Shown here: positions 1 to 5,298 of the stretch, in pieces
Layout: the number at the start of each line of letters is the position of its first letter
How positions within the stretch are numbered: position 1 is the first letter of the stretch
Assembly (NCBI GenBank): GCA_937898375.1
Contig: CALEJX010000290.1
Span: 1 to 5,298, forward strand
Source of the DNA: an uncultured Ruminococcus sp.
GTDB lineage: Bacteria; Bacillota; Clostridia; Oscillospirales; Ruminococcaceae
Length of the DNA stretch: 5,298 nt
Direction of reading: 5' to 3'
Program-made: the position numbers and the translations under genes
The notes under the pieces: model-generated
Database searches by the model: none
The model's input: the letters and a program-made list of their open reading frames with translations, nothing else
Told to the model about the DNA's origin: nothing

Positions 1-390
1 CTTGTTACCGACGCTGAAAACCATGTTAATTTTGAGGACAAGAGCAAGGCTAAGTTCATTCTTCTTAACAACAACAAGACAAACGGTACATTTTTCCCTG
101 TTTTCACTTCCCCAGAGGAAGCTAAGAAGCTCCAGTATGACAAGCCTTTCCAGAGCTTTGCAATGAGATTTCAGGATATAGCCGCTCTCACTGAGCAGAC
201 GCCAAAGGTTCAGGGCTTTGTTGTAAACCCATTCGGTGAAAATCTTCCTTTCACACAGGAAATGCTCGAGTCTATCAAGCAGACACTTATAAAGGTAGCA
301 AAGGAGCGCAAGGCGGCTAGGGAAGCTGCTGAAAAGGGTGAAGCTTCATCACCTGACATCACTGTTACAAACAACGAAACAGCTGAATAG
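1..390 (+). CDS. SseB-family protein, 3' part (5' end outside window)
   Basis: The reading frame is open from base 1 to a TAG stop at 388-390, giving 129 visible residues; the start lies upstream of the window. The visible part resembles the SseB N-terminal domain family: a FFPVFTSPEEAKKL stretch (visible residues 31-44) is followed by a helix and then GFVVNPFGENLPFT (residues 72-85), a hydrophobic strand and NPFGE turn typical of this domain. From about residue 100 the chain becomes charged and low in complexity (KERKAAREAAEKGEA), probably a flexible tail. No membrane segment or signal peptide is visible. The family is named for E. coli SseB (enhanced serine sensitivity) and its biochemical role is not established; it is unrelated to the Salmonella type III secretion SseB. 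An internal ATG at 163 is not the start, because coding similarity continues upstream of it. The gene ends its transcription unit, as a terminator follows 16 bp later. Confidence 0.75.
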   Translation, partial: LVTDAENHVNFEDKSKAKFILLNNNKTNGTFFPVFTSPEEAKKLQYDKPFQSFAMRFQDIAALTEQTPKVQGFVVNPFGENLPFTQEMLESIKQTLIKVAKERKAAREAAEKGEASSPDITVTNNETAE

Positions 391-406
391 AATACATAGT
401 AATATC

Positions 407-438
407 GGGGGGACGGACAATGTTCGCCCTCCTTTTTT
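407..438 (+). terminator. Rho-independent terminator after the sseB-like gene
   Basis: G407-G412 pairs with C427-C432 (one G-T wobble), A413 is bulged, and C414-C418 pairs with G422-G426 (one G-T wobble) around a 3-nt loop at 419-421. Six T residues follow directly at 433-438. This is a textbook intrinsic terminator placed 16 bp after the stop codon. Its right arm contains TGTTCGCCC, which recurs in the palindrome at 2406-2424. Confidence 0.85.
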
Positions 439-470
439 CGCCTATATAGGGCATTTTAATGGTAAAAGAG

Positions 471-498
471 CGTAAAAATACCATGGCTTTATTTTACG
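471..498. repeat. Inverted repeat upstream of the 518-546 promoter
   Basis: CGTAAAA (471-477) is the exact reverse complement of TTTTACG (492-498), with a 14-nt loop that contains CCATGG. A competing pairing exists between ATGGTA (459-464) and TACCAT (479-484). A separate 10-bp palindrome, CCTATATAGG, lies at 441-450. These sit 20-77 bp upstream of the -35 box, where an activator or repressor could bind, but no known operator is recognised. In AT-rich DNA such repeats can arise by chance. Confidence 0.3.
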
Positions 499-517
499 AA
501 AACAAGGGCGAATATAG

Positions 518-546
518 TTGACAAAAGTCATGCTGTGTGTTATAAT
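518..546 (+). promoter_or_regulatory. Consensus SigA-type promoter with extended -10
   Basis: A perfect -35 box TTGACA (518-523) is followed after exactly 17 bp by a perfect -10 box TATAAT (541-546), preceded by TGT at 538-540, which gives an extended -10 element. Transcription should begin near 553, leaving a leader of about 83 nt before the membrane-protein ATG at 636. A match this complete suggests strong basal transcription, unless it is held down by a repressor or by the leader. Confidence 0.9.
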
Positions 547-576
547 TGTGGTAATGTGGTGGGAAATATGCGGCGT

Positions 577-613
577 AATTTGTGCAGTGTTCACTATAAC
601 GCACCCACAAATT
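577..613 (+). promoter_or_regulatory. Leader hairpin between promoter and start codon
   Basis: AATTTGTG (577-584) is the exact reverse complement of CACAAATT (606-613). Inside it, AGTG (586-589) can pair with CACT (592-595), though the two-base gap means only AGT/ACT would form. The structure falls in the predicted 5' untranslated leader and ends 10 nt before the Shine-Dalgarno sequence. It lacks a T-tract of terminator length (only TTTT at 612-615) and matches no riboswitch class that I recognise. It may affect mRNA stability or translation. Confidence 0.4.
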
Positions 614-635
614 TTCGTGATCTGAGGGAGTATAT

Positions 636-1358
636 ATGGCTAACGAAACTGAGCTTGAAAAAATCGACCGTGCTGCCGAATACTTTGAAAGATATTTTGA
701 GTTTGAGGACGCTGTGACGGTCAGCAAGGAAAACAAGGAATACCTCAAAACTTATATTCATGACAACGATTATGTTGTGAAAAACTTTAACATAAAAAGC
801 AAGATAATAAAAGCCTTGGGCATAAGCGCAGGAGTTGGAGTGTTGGCTTTTCTTCTGCTGTGGCTCATTCTTGGCACAAAGCTTATCATAGTGGGCATTA
901 TTGCTGGTCTGCTTATTTTTATCGGTGCAGGCGTTTTTGGTATCGCTCTTAACAAATACAGACTTACGGCGGCTGAGCAAAAGCAGGTGGAAGTGAACGA
1001 AGGCATAAACGAGCAGATAATAATGCTCGATGACAGGATAAAGCAGGTAGAGCGTCAGAGAGACGATTACTACAAGGCTCTTGAAAAGAGAGTGCCTTTC
1101 ATGTCACTTGACTATATGAAGAACGTTCAGCAGATAAAGCAGTTTCTTGTGGACGGCAAGGCTGAAACTTGCGAGGAAGCTGTGGATATGTTCGAGGAGT
1201 CAATGCTCTTGCAGCAGATGACTGATATCATGACAAAGAGCGAGACTATCGAGCCTGTCAAGGACGATAAGGAGCGTTTCGGCGACCCTTTGAAGATAAT
1301 AAAGGAAAACAAGAAGAAGCGCAAAAAGGAAAAGAAAGCAAAAAAAGACAAGAAGTAA
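636..1358 (+). CDS. Unassigned two-helix membrane protein with coiled coil and lysine-rich tail
   Basis: I do not recognise a named family for this 240-residue protein. The start is well supported: GAGGGAG (624-630) lies 5 nt before the ATG, downstream of a strong promoter. An acidic, probably helical, soluble N-terminus (about 1-58) precedes two adjacent hydrophobic helices (about 61-79 and 82-105) joined by a very short GTK turn, so both ends should face the same side, probably the cytoplasm. Residues about 112-152 are charged and heptad-like, suggesting a coiled coil. Residues about 153-190 (VPFMSLDYMKNVQQIKQFLV, then DGKAETCEEAVDMFEE) resemble a short helical module I associate with Firmicutes membrane proteins, in which a YLENGRADTLKEAINLYE-like sequence occurs. 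The last 15-20 residues are almost all Lys plus some Glu, and could contact lipid headgroups, RNA or ribosomes. No catalytic motif is visible. A hairpin with a weak T-tract separates it from the transporter gene downstream. Confidence 0.85.
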   Translation: MANETELEKIDRAAEYFERYFEFEDAVTVSKENKEYLKTYIHDNDYVVKNFNIKSKIIKALGISAGVGVLAFLLLWLILGTKLIIVGIIAGLLIFIGAGVFGIALNKYRLTAAEQKQVEVNEGINEQIIMLDDRIKQVERQRDDYYKALEKRVPFMSLDYMKNVQQIKQFLVDGKAETCEEAVDMFEESMLLQQMTDIMTKSETIEPVKDDKERFGDPLKIIKENKKKRKKEKKAKKDKK

Positions 1359-1363
1359 CTTTC

Positions 1364-1399
1364 GACCGCAGCAGCATTTTACGCCGCTGCGGTCTTTCT
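1364..1399 (+). terminator. Hairpin with weak T-tract after the membrane-protein gene
   Basis: GACCGCAGC (1364-1372) pairs perfectly with GCTGCGGTC (1386-1394) around a 13-nt loop, starting 5 nt after the stop codon. The following tract is only TTTCT, poor for intrinsic termination. It probably stops part of the transcription and protects the upstream mRNA 3' end, letting some polymerase continue into the transporter gene, which has no clear promoter of its own. Confidence 0.65.
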
Positions 1400-1427
1400 A
1401 TGAAAATTGCTATAGATAGGATAATGT

Positions 1428-2354
1428 ATGAACGAGAAAAAAGATATTCTGACAAAAACTTGGGTAGTGGCTGTTCTTGCGTCAATATGCTGTATGCTGT
1501 GGGGAAGCGCATTTTCCTGCGTAAAAATAGGCTACAGCCTTATGAACATCACCACCAATGACAGCGGCTCGCAGCTTGTGTTCGGGGGCATAAGATTTTT
1601 TATAGCAGGGCTAATGGCGCTTGCCATGGGAAGCACAGCAGAGAGAAAAATTCTCCTGCCAACAAAGTCTTCCATTCCGAAAATTACGATAATAAGCCTT
1701 TTTCAGACCATTTTGCAGTATTTTTTCTACTACATAGGTCTTGCCCACACAACGGGGGTAAAGGCGGCGATAATAGTCGGGGCGAACGTTTTTATAGCCA
1801 TACTTGTGTCTTCGCTTTTATACAAGCTTGAAAAACTCACCGCTGTGAAAATAGCAGGCTGTATACTTGGTTTTTCGGGGATAATCGTTATAAATCTTGG
1901 CGGACTTTCGGGGGTAAGCTTCAATTTTCTCGGTGACGGATTTATTTTTCTCTGCACCTGTGCATACGCTTTTTCATCAGTATACATGAAACGCTACTCC
2001 GAAACAGAAGACCCTGTTATGCTAAGCGGCTGGCAGTTCGTTTTCGGCGGGGCTGTTCTCACTGTCATAGGCTTTTTAATGGGCGGCAGGCTTGGTCACA
2101 TGAGCGCAAAGGCTTTTATAATGCTGTTGTATCTTGCCTTTGTGTCGGCGGCGGCATATTCCCTGTGGTCGGTGCTTTTGAAGCACAATCCTGTTTCAAA
2201 GGTTGCGATTTTCGGCTTTATGAACCCTGTGTGCGGAGTGCTTCTTTCAACGATACTCCTTGGAGAAAAGGGGATATTCGGCGTTCAAGGGATAATGGCG
2301 TTATTACTTGTATGCTCGGGAATTTTTATCGTTCAGAGAAAAGGAAATAAGTAA
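1428..2354 (+). CDS. EamA/DMT-family transporter
   Basis: This 308-residue integral membrane protein has the size and ten-helix pattern of the drug/metabolite transporter superfamily, EamA type, with two homologous five-helix halves (about residues 14-157 and 168-304). Visible family marks are WGSAFSCVKIG in the first helix, the GLAHTTGVKAAIIVGANVF segment at the helix 3-4 junction (104-122), a basic KLEKLT loop before helix 5, and in the second half HNPVSKVAIFGFMNPVCGVL (253-272) leading to LLGEKG (277-282). Members export amino acids, metabolites or drugs, or import nucleotide sugars and other compounds; the substrate cannot be read from the sequence. The start ATG is preceded by a modest AGGA (1418-1421) at 6 nt spacing. 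No good promoter is seen in the 69-bp gap, so expression may depend on read-through of the hairpin at 1364-1399. A strong terminator follows at 2453-2483. Confidence 0.9.
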   Translation: MNEKKDILTKTWVVAVLASICCMLWGSAFSCVKIGYSLMNITTNDSGSQLVFGGIRFFIAGLMALAMGSTAERKILLPTKSSIPKITIISLFQTILQYFFYYIGLAHTTGVKAAIIVGANVFIAILVSSLLYKLEKLTAVKIAGCILGFSGIIVINLGGLSGVSFNFLGDGFIFLCTCAYAFSSVYMKRYSETEDPVMLSGWQFVFGGAVLTVIGFLMGGRLGHMSAKAFIMLLYLAFVSAAAYSLWSVLLKHNPVSKVAIFGFMNPVCGVLLSTILLGEKGIFGVQGIMALLLVCSGIFIVQRKGNK

Positions 2355-2366
2355 TATTGTAACTAT

Positions 2367-2467
2367 GCTCATATGCTTTTGCGTATTTACATTGTTTGTA
2401 TGTAGGGGAGAACAGTGTTCGCCCGTTGATTTGACATTTTTGCAACAGACTGGCTCATATGCTTTTG
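2367..2467. repeat. 15-bp direct repeat (copies at 2367-2381 and 2453-2467)
   Basis: GCTCATATGCTTTTG occurs exactly at 2367-2381 and again at 2453-2467, 86 bp apart. The second copy is the left arm and loop of the perfect terminator. The first copy is followed by GCGTAT, which can still pair with ATATGC (2371-2376) as a 6-bp stem with one wobble, so it looks like a degenerate version of the same hairpin without a T-tract. The palindrome at 2406-2424 lies between the copies. Confidence 0.7.
2401..2430. repeat. Short palindromic element related to the first terminator
   Basis: G2406-G2408 pairs with C2422-C2424, A2409 opposes G2421, and GAAC (2410-2413) pairs with GTTC (2417-2420) around AGT. 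No T-tract follows directly. TGTTCGCCC (2416-2424) is identical to 421-429 in the terminator after the sseB-like gene, and both copies have a G-run on the left arm. This looks like a member of a dispersed short intergenic palindrome family, though two copies in one window only suggest it. Confidence 0.5.
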
Positions 2468-2483
2468 GCATATGAGCTTTTTT
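2453..2483 (+). terminator. Strong rho-independent terminator after the transporter gene
   Basis: GCTCATATGC (2453-2462) and GCATATGAGC (2468-2477) form a perfect 10-bp stem with a 5-nt TTTTG loop, followed by six T residues (2478-2483). It lies about 100 bp after the transporter stop codon and 23 bp before the next -35 box, so it cleanly separates the two transcription units. Confidence 0.9.
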
Positions 2484-2505
2484 AATTAAAGGCTGTTAAA
2501 AAACA

Positions 2506-2534
2506 TTGATTTTTATATGTAGCTGTGATATAAT
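2506..2534 (+). promoter_or_regulatory. SigA-type promoter with extended -10 for the YfhO-family gene
   Basis: TTGATT (2506-2511) matches the -35 consensus at four of six positions and is followed after 17 bp by a perfect TATAAT (2529-2534), preceded by TGA at 2526-2528 (extended -10). The start of transcription should fall near 2541, giving a leader of about 50 nt to the ATG at 2592. This placement excludes the upstream in-frame TTG at 2538 as a start codon. Confidence 0.85.
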
Positions 2535-2591
2535 AAATTGTGTATGGTTTTTTACCAATATATTATCAGTAAAGAAAAAGAGGACAAGACA

Positions 2592-5033
2592 ATGTTTAAG
2601 AAAAACGGACTTCTAAAAAGCCCTGACAGCAAGCCAAAAGAAAAGTATCTGCTGCTGTTTGCGGTGGCTTTTATCGGCATGATGATCTCGTTCATTCCGT
2701 CTATGATAGTGAACAAGGGCATTTTTCTCTACTATGGTGACTTCAACTCACAGCAGATGATGTTCTATCAGCACTGTCATGACGCTGTTCGCAGCGGCAA
2801 CATGGGCTGGGATTGGGGAACGGACTTAGGCTCGAGCTTTGTTGGCTCATATGCTTTCTATCTCCTTGGCTCGCCATTCTTTTGGCTCACCACACTTTTC
2901 CCGTCAGGTGCAGTGCCTTATCTGATACCATGGCTTCTTGCGCTGAAAACGGCTATTGCCGCAATAACAGCCTACGCTTACATCAGATTTTTTGTTGACA
3001 ACACAAGCGCCTGCTTTATAGGCGGTCTGCTTTACGCTTTCTCAGGCTTCCAGACCTACAATGTGTTCTTCAACCACTTCCATGACGCAACGGCGTTCTT
3101 CCCTCTCATGCTTTTGGGATTTGAGCTGTTGGTACAAAAGAACAAAAAAGGACCTTTTGCGGTAGCGGTTGCAATATGCGCCACAATAAGCTATTTCTTC
3201 TTTGCCTGCGAGGTCGTATTCATTGTTATCTACTTCTTCCTGAGATGTCTTGACAAGGACTTTGACATTGACATGAAGAAGTTCGGTCTGCTTATCCTCG
3301 AGGCTATAATCGGCGTTATGATATCCGCTGTTATCTTCCTGCCGTCAGCGCTGAGCGTAATGGGCAACTACCGTGTAAACGAAAGACTTTACGGTCTTGA
3401 CCTTGTTATATACGGCGAAAATGTAAGAATACCAAGAATTATCCAATCATTCTTTATGCTTTCCGATATGCCTGCAAGAATAAATATCCTCAACTCCGAC
3501 AAGGCAAGGTGGGCTTCAATGGCAGGCTATCTGCCTATGTTCTCAATGGCAGGCGTTATCGCATTTATGAGAACGAGAAAGAAAGGCAAAGACAGTTGGC
3601 TCACAAAGGCTATCGTTGTGTTCGGCATAATGGCTTGCGTGCCTATACTGAACTCTTCATTCGTGCTGTTCAATGCGTCATATTACGCAAGGTGGTATTA
3701 TATGCCTATCCTGCTTATGTGCCTTATGACAGCAAAGGTCATTGCAGAAAACAAGGACGATCTGAAAAAGGGCTTTGTACCTGTTTGTGTAGTATGTGCA
3801 ATATTCATTGGTATCGGTCTGCTGCCGACAAATGAAAACGGCGTTGTATCCTACGGCAAAGTGCCTGAATATATCGAGCTTTACTACATTCAGGCTATCG
3901 TTACTATAGTAATGACAATAATGCTTGGTGTGCTTATATATGTGGTCGCAGAGAAGAAGGTCGACTACATGGAAGTTGCTTCCGCAATGACGGCGGCGGC
4001 AGTTGTTATCTGCATGACATCTTCTATCGTATACGGCGTAACACAGGGCACTGACAACACTGACTACATCAACAGAGCAATAAACGGAGGCGACAACATC
4101 AACATGGACAAGCTTGAGTCGCAATCTGAGAACTACAATGCTGACAACAATTTCTACAGGATAGACACCTCAGAAAATGTTGATAACTGGTGTATGTTCT
4201 GGAAACTTTCATCGATGAGATGTTTCCACAGCGTTGTTTCAACATCTATCATGGATTTCTACAGCTCCATAGGACAGACGAGAGATGTTGCTTCAAGAAT
4301 GGAAACTAAAGTTTATCCGCTGAGAAGCCTGTTCTCTGTAAAATATTATTTCAATGAGCTAACTGAAAGCGAGAGAAAGGGTACAACAGAGGTATCAAAA
4401 CCTGAAACTCTTACAAATCTTTACGGCTTTGAGTACGTTGACACTCAGAATGGTTTCAACATTTACGAAAACAAATACTATGTGCCAATGGGCTTCACAT
4501 ATGATTACTACTGTCTTGACAGCGACATTCAGAAGGCTTCCGAGGTAGATAAGACCTCAATGCTCATGAAAGCCCTTGTGCTCACCCCTGAGCAGGCTGC
4601 AAAATACAATGATATCCTTAGATACTACAGCTTTAAGGGTACTGACTACTCAACAGATGAGTATTATCAGAACTGTCTTGACAGACGTGCAAACAGCTGC
4701 TCATCATTCAGCTATGACTCCTACGGCTTCAACGCAAAGATCGATCTTGACAAGGATAACCTTGTGTTCTTCTCAGTTCCATATGATGACGGCTGGAGCG
4801 CAAAGGTGAACGGTCAGAACGTTGAGATAGAAAAGGTGGATTATGGCTTCATGGCTGTCCTTTGTCCTGCCGGCACAAACGATATTCAGTTCACATACGA
4901 AACAAAGGGACTTTTCTGGGGCAAGGTAATAACAGCCGTTGGCTTCGGCTCGCTTATCGTTTACCTTGGAGCAGTGAGATTTACAAGCAAAAAGAAAAAA
5001 GAAGAAGCTCAGCCTGTTGAAAAGAACGCATAA
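2592..5033 (+). CDS. YfhO-family membrane protein, probable GT-C-type glycosyltransferase
   Basis: The product is an 813-residue polytopic membrane protein of the YfhO family. The ATG at 2592 is chosen because AGAGGA (2579-2584) precedes it by 7 nt. After a short basic N-terminus, helix 1 (about 19-40) leads to an outside loop with YYGDFNSQQMMFYQHCHD (47-64). D50 is the likely counterpart of the catalytic Asp found in the first outer loop of GT-C enzymes. WDWGTDLGSSFVGSYAFYLLG (74-93), split here as WDWGTDLG then SSFVGSYAFYLLG, and FSGFQTYNVFFNHFHD (150-165) are strongly family-like. About a dozen further helices run to about 481. A large outside domain (about 482-775) ends in PYDDGWSAKVNGQ (730-742), the usual YfhO C-terminal strand region, followed by one last helix (about 776-796) and a Lys-rich cytoplasmic tail. 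Bacillus and Listeria YfhO are linked to lipoteichoic acid glycosylation from a lipid-linked sugar; the acceptor here is unknown and no CsbB-like partner lies in the window. A Nudix gene follows after 21 bp. Confidence 0.9.
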   Translation: MFKKNGLLKSPDSKPKEKYLLLFAVAFIGMMISFIPSMIVNKGIFLYYGDFNSQQMMFYQHCHDAVRSGNMGWDWGTDLGSSFVGSYAFYLLGSPFFWLTTLFPSGAVPYLIPWLLALKTAIAAITAYAYIRFFVDNTSACFIGGLLYAFSGFQTYNVFFNHFHDATAFFPLMLLGFELLVQKNKKGPFAVAVAICATISYFFFACEVVFIVIYFFLRCLDKDFDIDMKKFGLLILEAIIGVMISAVIFLPSALSVMGNYRVNERLYGLDLVIYGENVRIPRIIQSFFMLSDMPARINILNSDKARWASMAGYLPMFSMAGVIAFMRTRKKGKDSWLTKAIVVFGIMACVPILNSSFVLFNASYYARWYYMPILLMCLMTAKVIAENKDDLKKGFVPVCVVCAIFIGIGLLPTNENGVVSYGKVPEYIELYYIQAIVTIVMTIMLGVLIYVVAEKKVDYMEVASAMTAAAVVICMTSSIVYGVTQGTDNTDYINRAINGGDNINMDKLESQSENYNADNNFYRIDTSENVDNWCMFWKLSSMRCFHSVVSTSIMDFYSSIGQTRDVASRMETKVYPLRSLFSVKYYFNELTESERKGTTEVSKPETLTNLYGFEYVDTQNGFNIYENKYYVPMGFTYDYYCLDSDIQKASEVDKTSMLMKALVLTPEQAAKYNDILRYYSFKGTDYSTDEYYQNCLDRRANSCSSFSYDSYGFNAKIDLDKDNLVFFSVPYDDGWSAKVNGQNVEIEKVDYGFMAVLCPAGTNDIQFTYETKGLFWGKVITAVGFGSLIVYLGAVRFTSKKKKEEAQPVEKNA

Positions 5034-5040
5034 ACCTGAA

Positions 5041-5047
5041 AGGGAGG
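5041..5047 (+). promoter_or_regulatory. Strong ribosome binding site of the Nudix gene
   Basis: AGGGAGG (5041-5047) is a near-ideal Shine-Dalgarno sequence, 7 nt before the ATG at 5055. It fixes the start of the partial Nudix gene. No terminator or promoter is visible in the 21-bp gap after the YfhO-family stop codon, so this gene should be translated from the same mRNA. Confidence 0.85.
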
Positions 5048-5054
5048 ATATAAA

Positions 5055-5298
5055 ATGTATCAGAACGAAAAAACTATCAGTGAAAAAGAGATATACAAGG
5101 GCAGGGTCGTTCACCTGACTTGTGATGATGTAGAGCTTGAAAACGGCTACAAGACACTTCGTGAGGTCATTCATCACCCGGGCGGAGTTTGCATTGTTGC
5201 TCTTGATGAGGACGAGAATGTTTACTTTGTGAAGCAGTTCCGCTATCCTTTCAAGACCGCACTTATGGAAGTTCCTGCGGGCAAGCTCGAATACGGCA
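5055..5298 (+). CDS. Nudix hydrolase, ADP-ribose pyrophosphatase type, 5' part
   Basis: 81 complete codons are visible before the window ends. The N-terminal half matches ADP-ribose pyrophosphatase-type Nudix enzymes: a substrate-facing beta region (YKGRVVHLTCDDVELENG, 14-31), REVIHHPGGVCIVAL (36-50), VKQFRYPF (59-66), and EVPAGKLEYG (72-81), which opens the Nudix box at G76. These cytoplasmic enzymes hydrolyse ADP-ribose or related nucleotide sugars to AMP plus a sugar phosphate using Mg2+ held by Glu residues of the box. The catalytic REXXEE part lies beyond the window and cannot be checked. The codon at the first conserved Glu position of the box (residue 82) begins with A, so it is not Glu. 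The gene sits 21 bp after the YfhO-family gene and is probably co-transcribed; a functional link between them is not shown. Confidence 0.85.
   Translation, partial: MYQNEKTISEKEIYKGRVVHLTCDDVELENGYKTLREVIHHPGGVCIVALDEDENVYFVKQFRYPFKTALMEVPAGKLEYG

Noticed and set aside
163..390. Short 75-residue gene starting at the ATG at 163
   Set aside because: The same frame is open from base 1 and the SseB-like FFPVFTSPEEA segment lies upstream of this ATG, so it is an internal Met of a longer gene.
577..613. Leader hairpin as a riboswitch or T-box
   Set aside because: The leader is only about 83 nt, carries no conserved aptamer or T-box motif that I recognise, and lacks an adjoining terminator.
535..717. 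60-residue plus-strand frame starting within the promoter
   Set aside because: Its start overlaps the spacer and -10 box of the consensus promoter, it has no ribosome binding site, and it overlaps the supported gene at 636 in another frame.
594..980. 128-residue minus-strand reading frame
   Set aside because: It is antisense to the membrane-protein gene, has no recognisable domain, and overlaps that gene's ribosome binding site and start region.
1397..1425. Possible promoter with GATAAT (1420-1425) for the transporter gene
   Set aside because: No -35-like hexamer occurs at a suitable distance, and transcription would begin at or after the start codon at 1428.
3678..4124. 148-residue minus-strand reading frame
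   Set aside because: It lies wholly inside the YfhO-family gene, its composition (many Cys, His, Tyr, Val) is what antisense of that coding sequence gives, and no ribosome binding site or family resemblance is seen.
4773..5177. 134-residue minus-strand reading frame
   Set aside because: It runs antisense across the YfhO-family and Nudix genes, both of which are supported by family motifs and ribosome binding sites.

Overview
The window looks like ordinary chromosome from a low-to-moderate GC Gram-positive bacterium, most likely a gut- or rumen-type member of the Clostridia (Ruminococcus/Oscillospiraceae-like). This rests on strong purine-rich ribosome binding sites, consensus SigA-type promoters, hairpin-plus-T-tract terminators, and the gene families present. 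The genus is an inference. All five genes read on the + strand. No rRNA, tRNA, CRISPR array, transposase or phage gene was seen.

Layout. (1) Positions 1-390 hold the 3' end of an SseB-family protein gene, closed by a hairpin terminator at 407-438. (2) A 245-bp gap carries small inverted repeats, an almost perfect extended -10 promoter (518-546) and a transcribed leader that can form a hairpin (577-613). It leads into a 240-residue two-helix membrane protein with a coiled coil and a lysine-rich tail (636-1358), which I cannot assign a function. (3) After a strong hairpin with a poor T-tract (1364-1399) comes a ten-helix EamA/DMT-family exporter-like transporter (1428-2354) with no convincing promoter of its own, so read-through from the upstream promoter is plausible. 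(4) A 183-bp spacer holds a palindromic repeat related to the first terminator, a 15-bp direct repeat, a perfect 10-bp-stem terminator and a second extended -10 promoter (2506-2534). (5) This promoter drives a large YfhO-family membrane protein (2592-5033), probably a GT-C-type glycosyltransferase of the cell envelope. Only 21 bp further on is the 5' part of a Nudix hydrolase of the ADP-ribose pyrophosphatase type (5055 to the window edge), probably in the same transcript.

The genes form three transcription units: the end of the sseB-like unit, the membrane protein with or without the DMT transporter, and yfhO-like plus Nudix. They do not make an obvious single pathway. I found no clear new biological system. 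The points most worth a second look are the unassigned membrane protein with its strong promoter and structured leader, the related palindromes and repeated hairpin arm in the intergenic regions, the corrected start of the YfhO-family gene, and the non-Glu residue at the first Glu position of the Nudix box.
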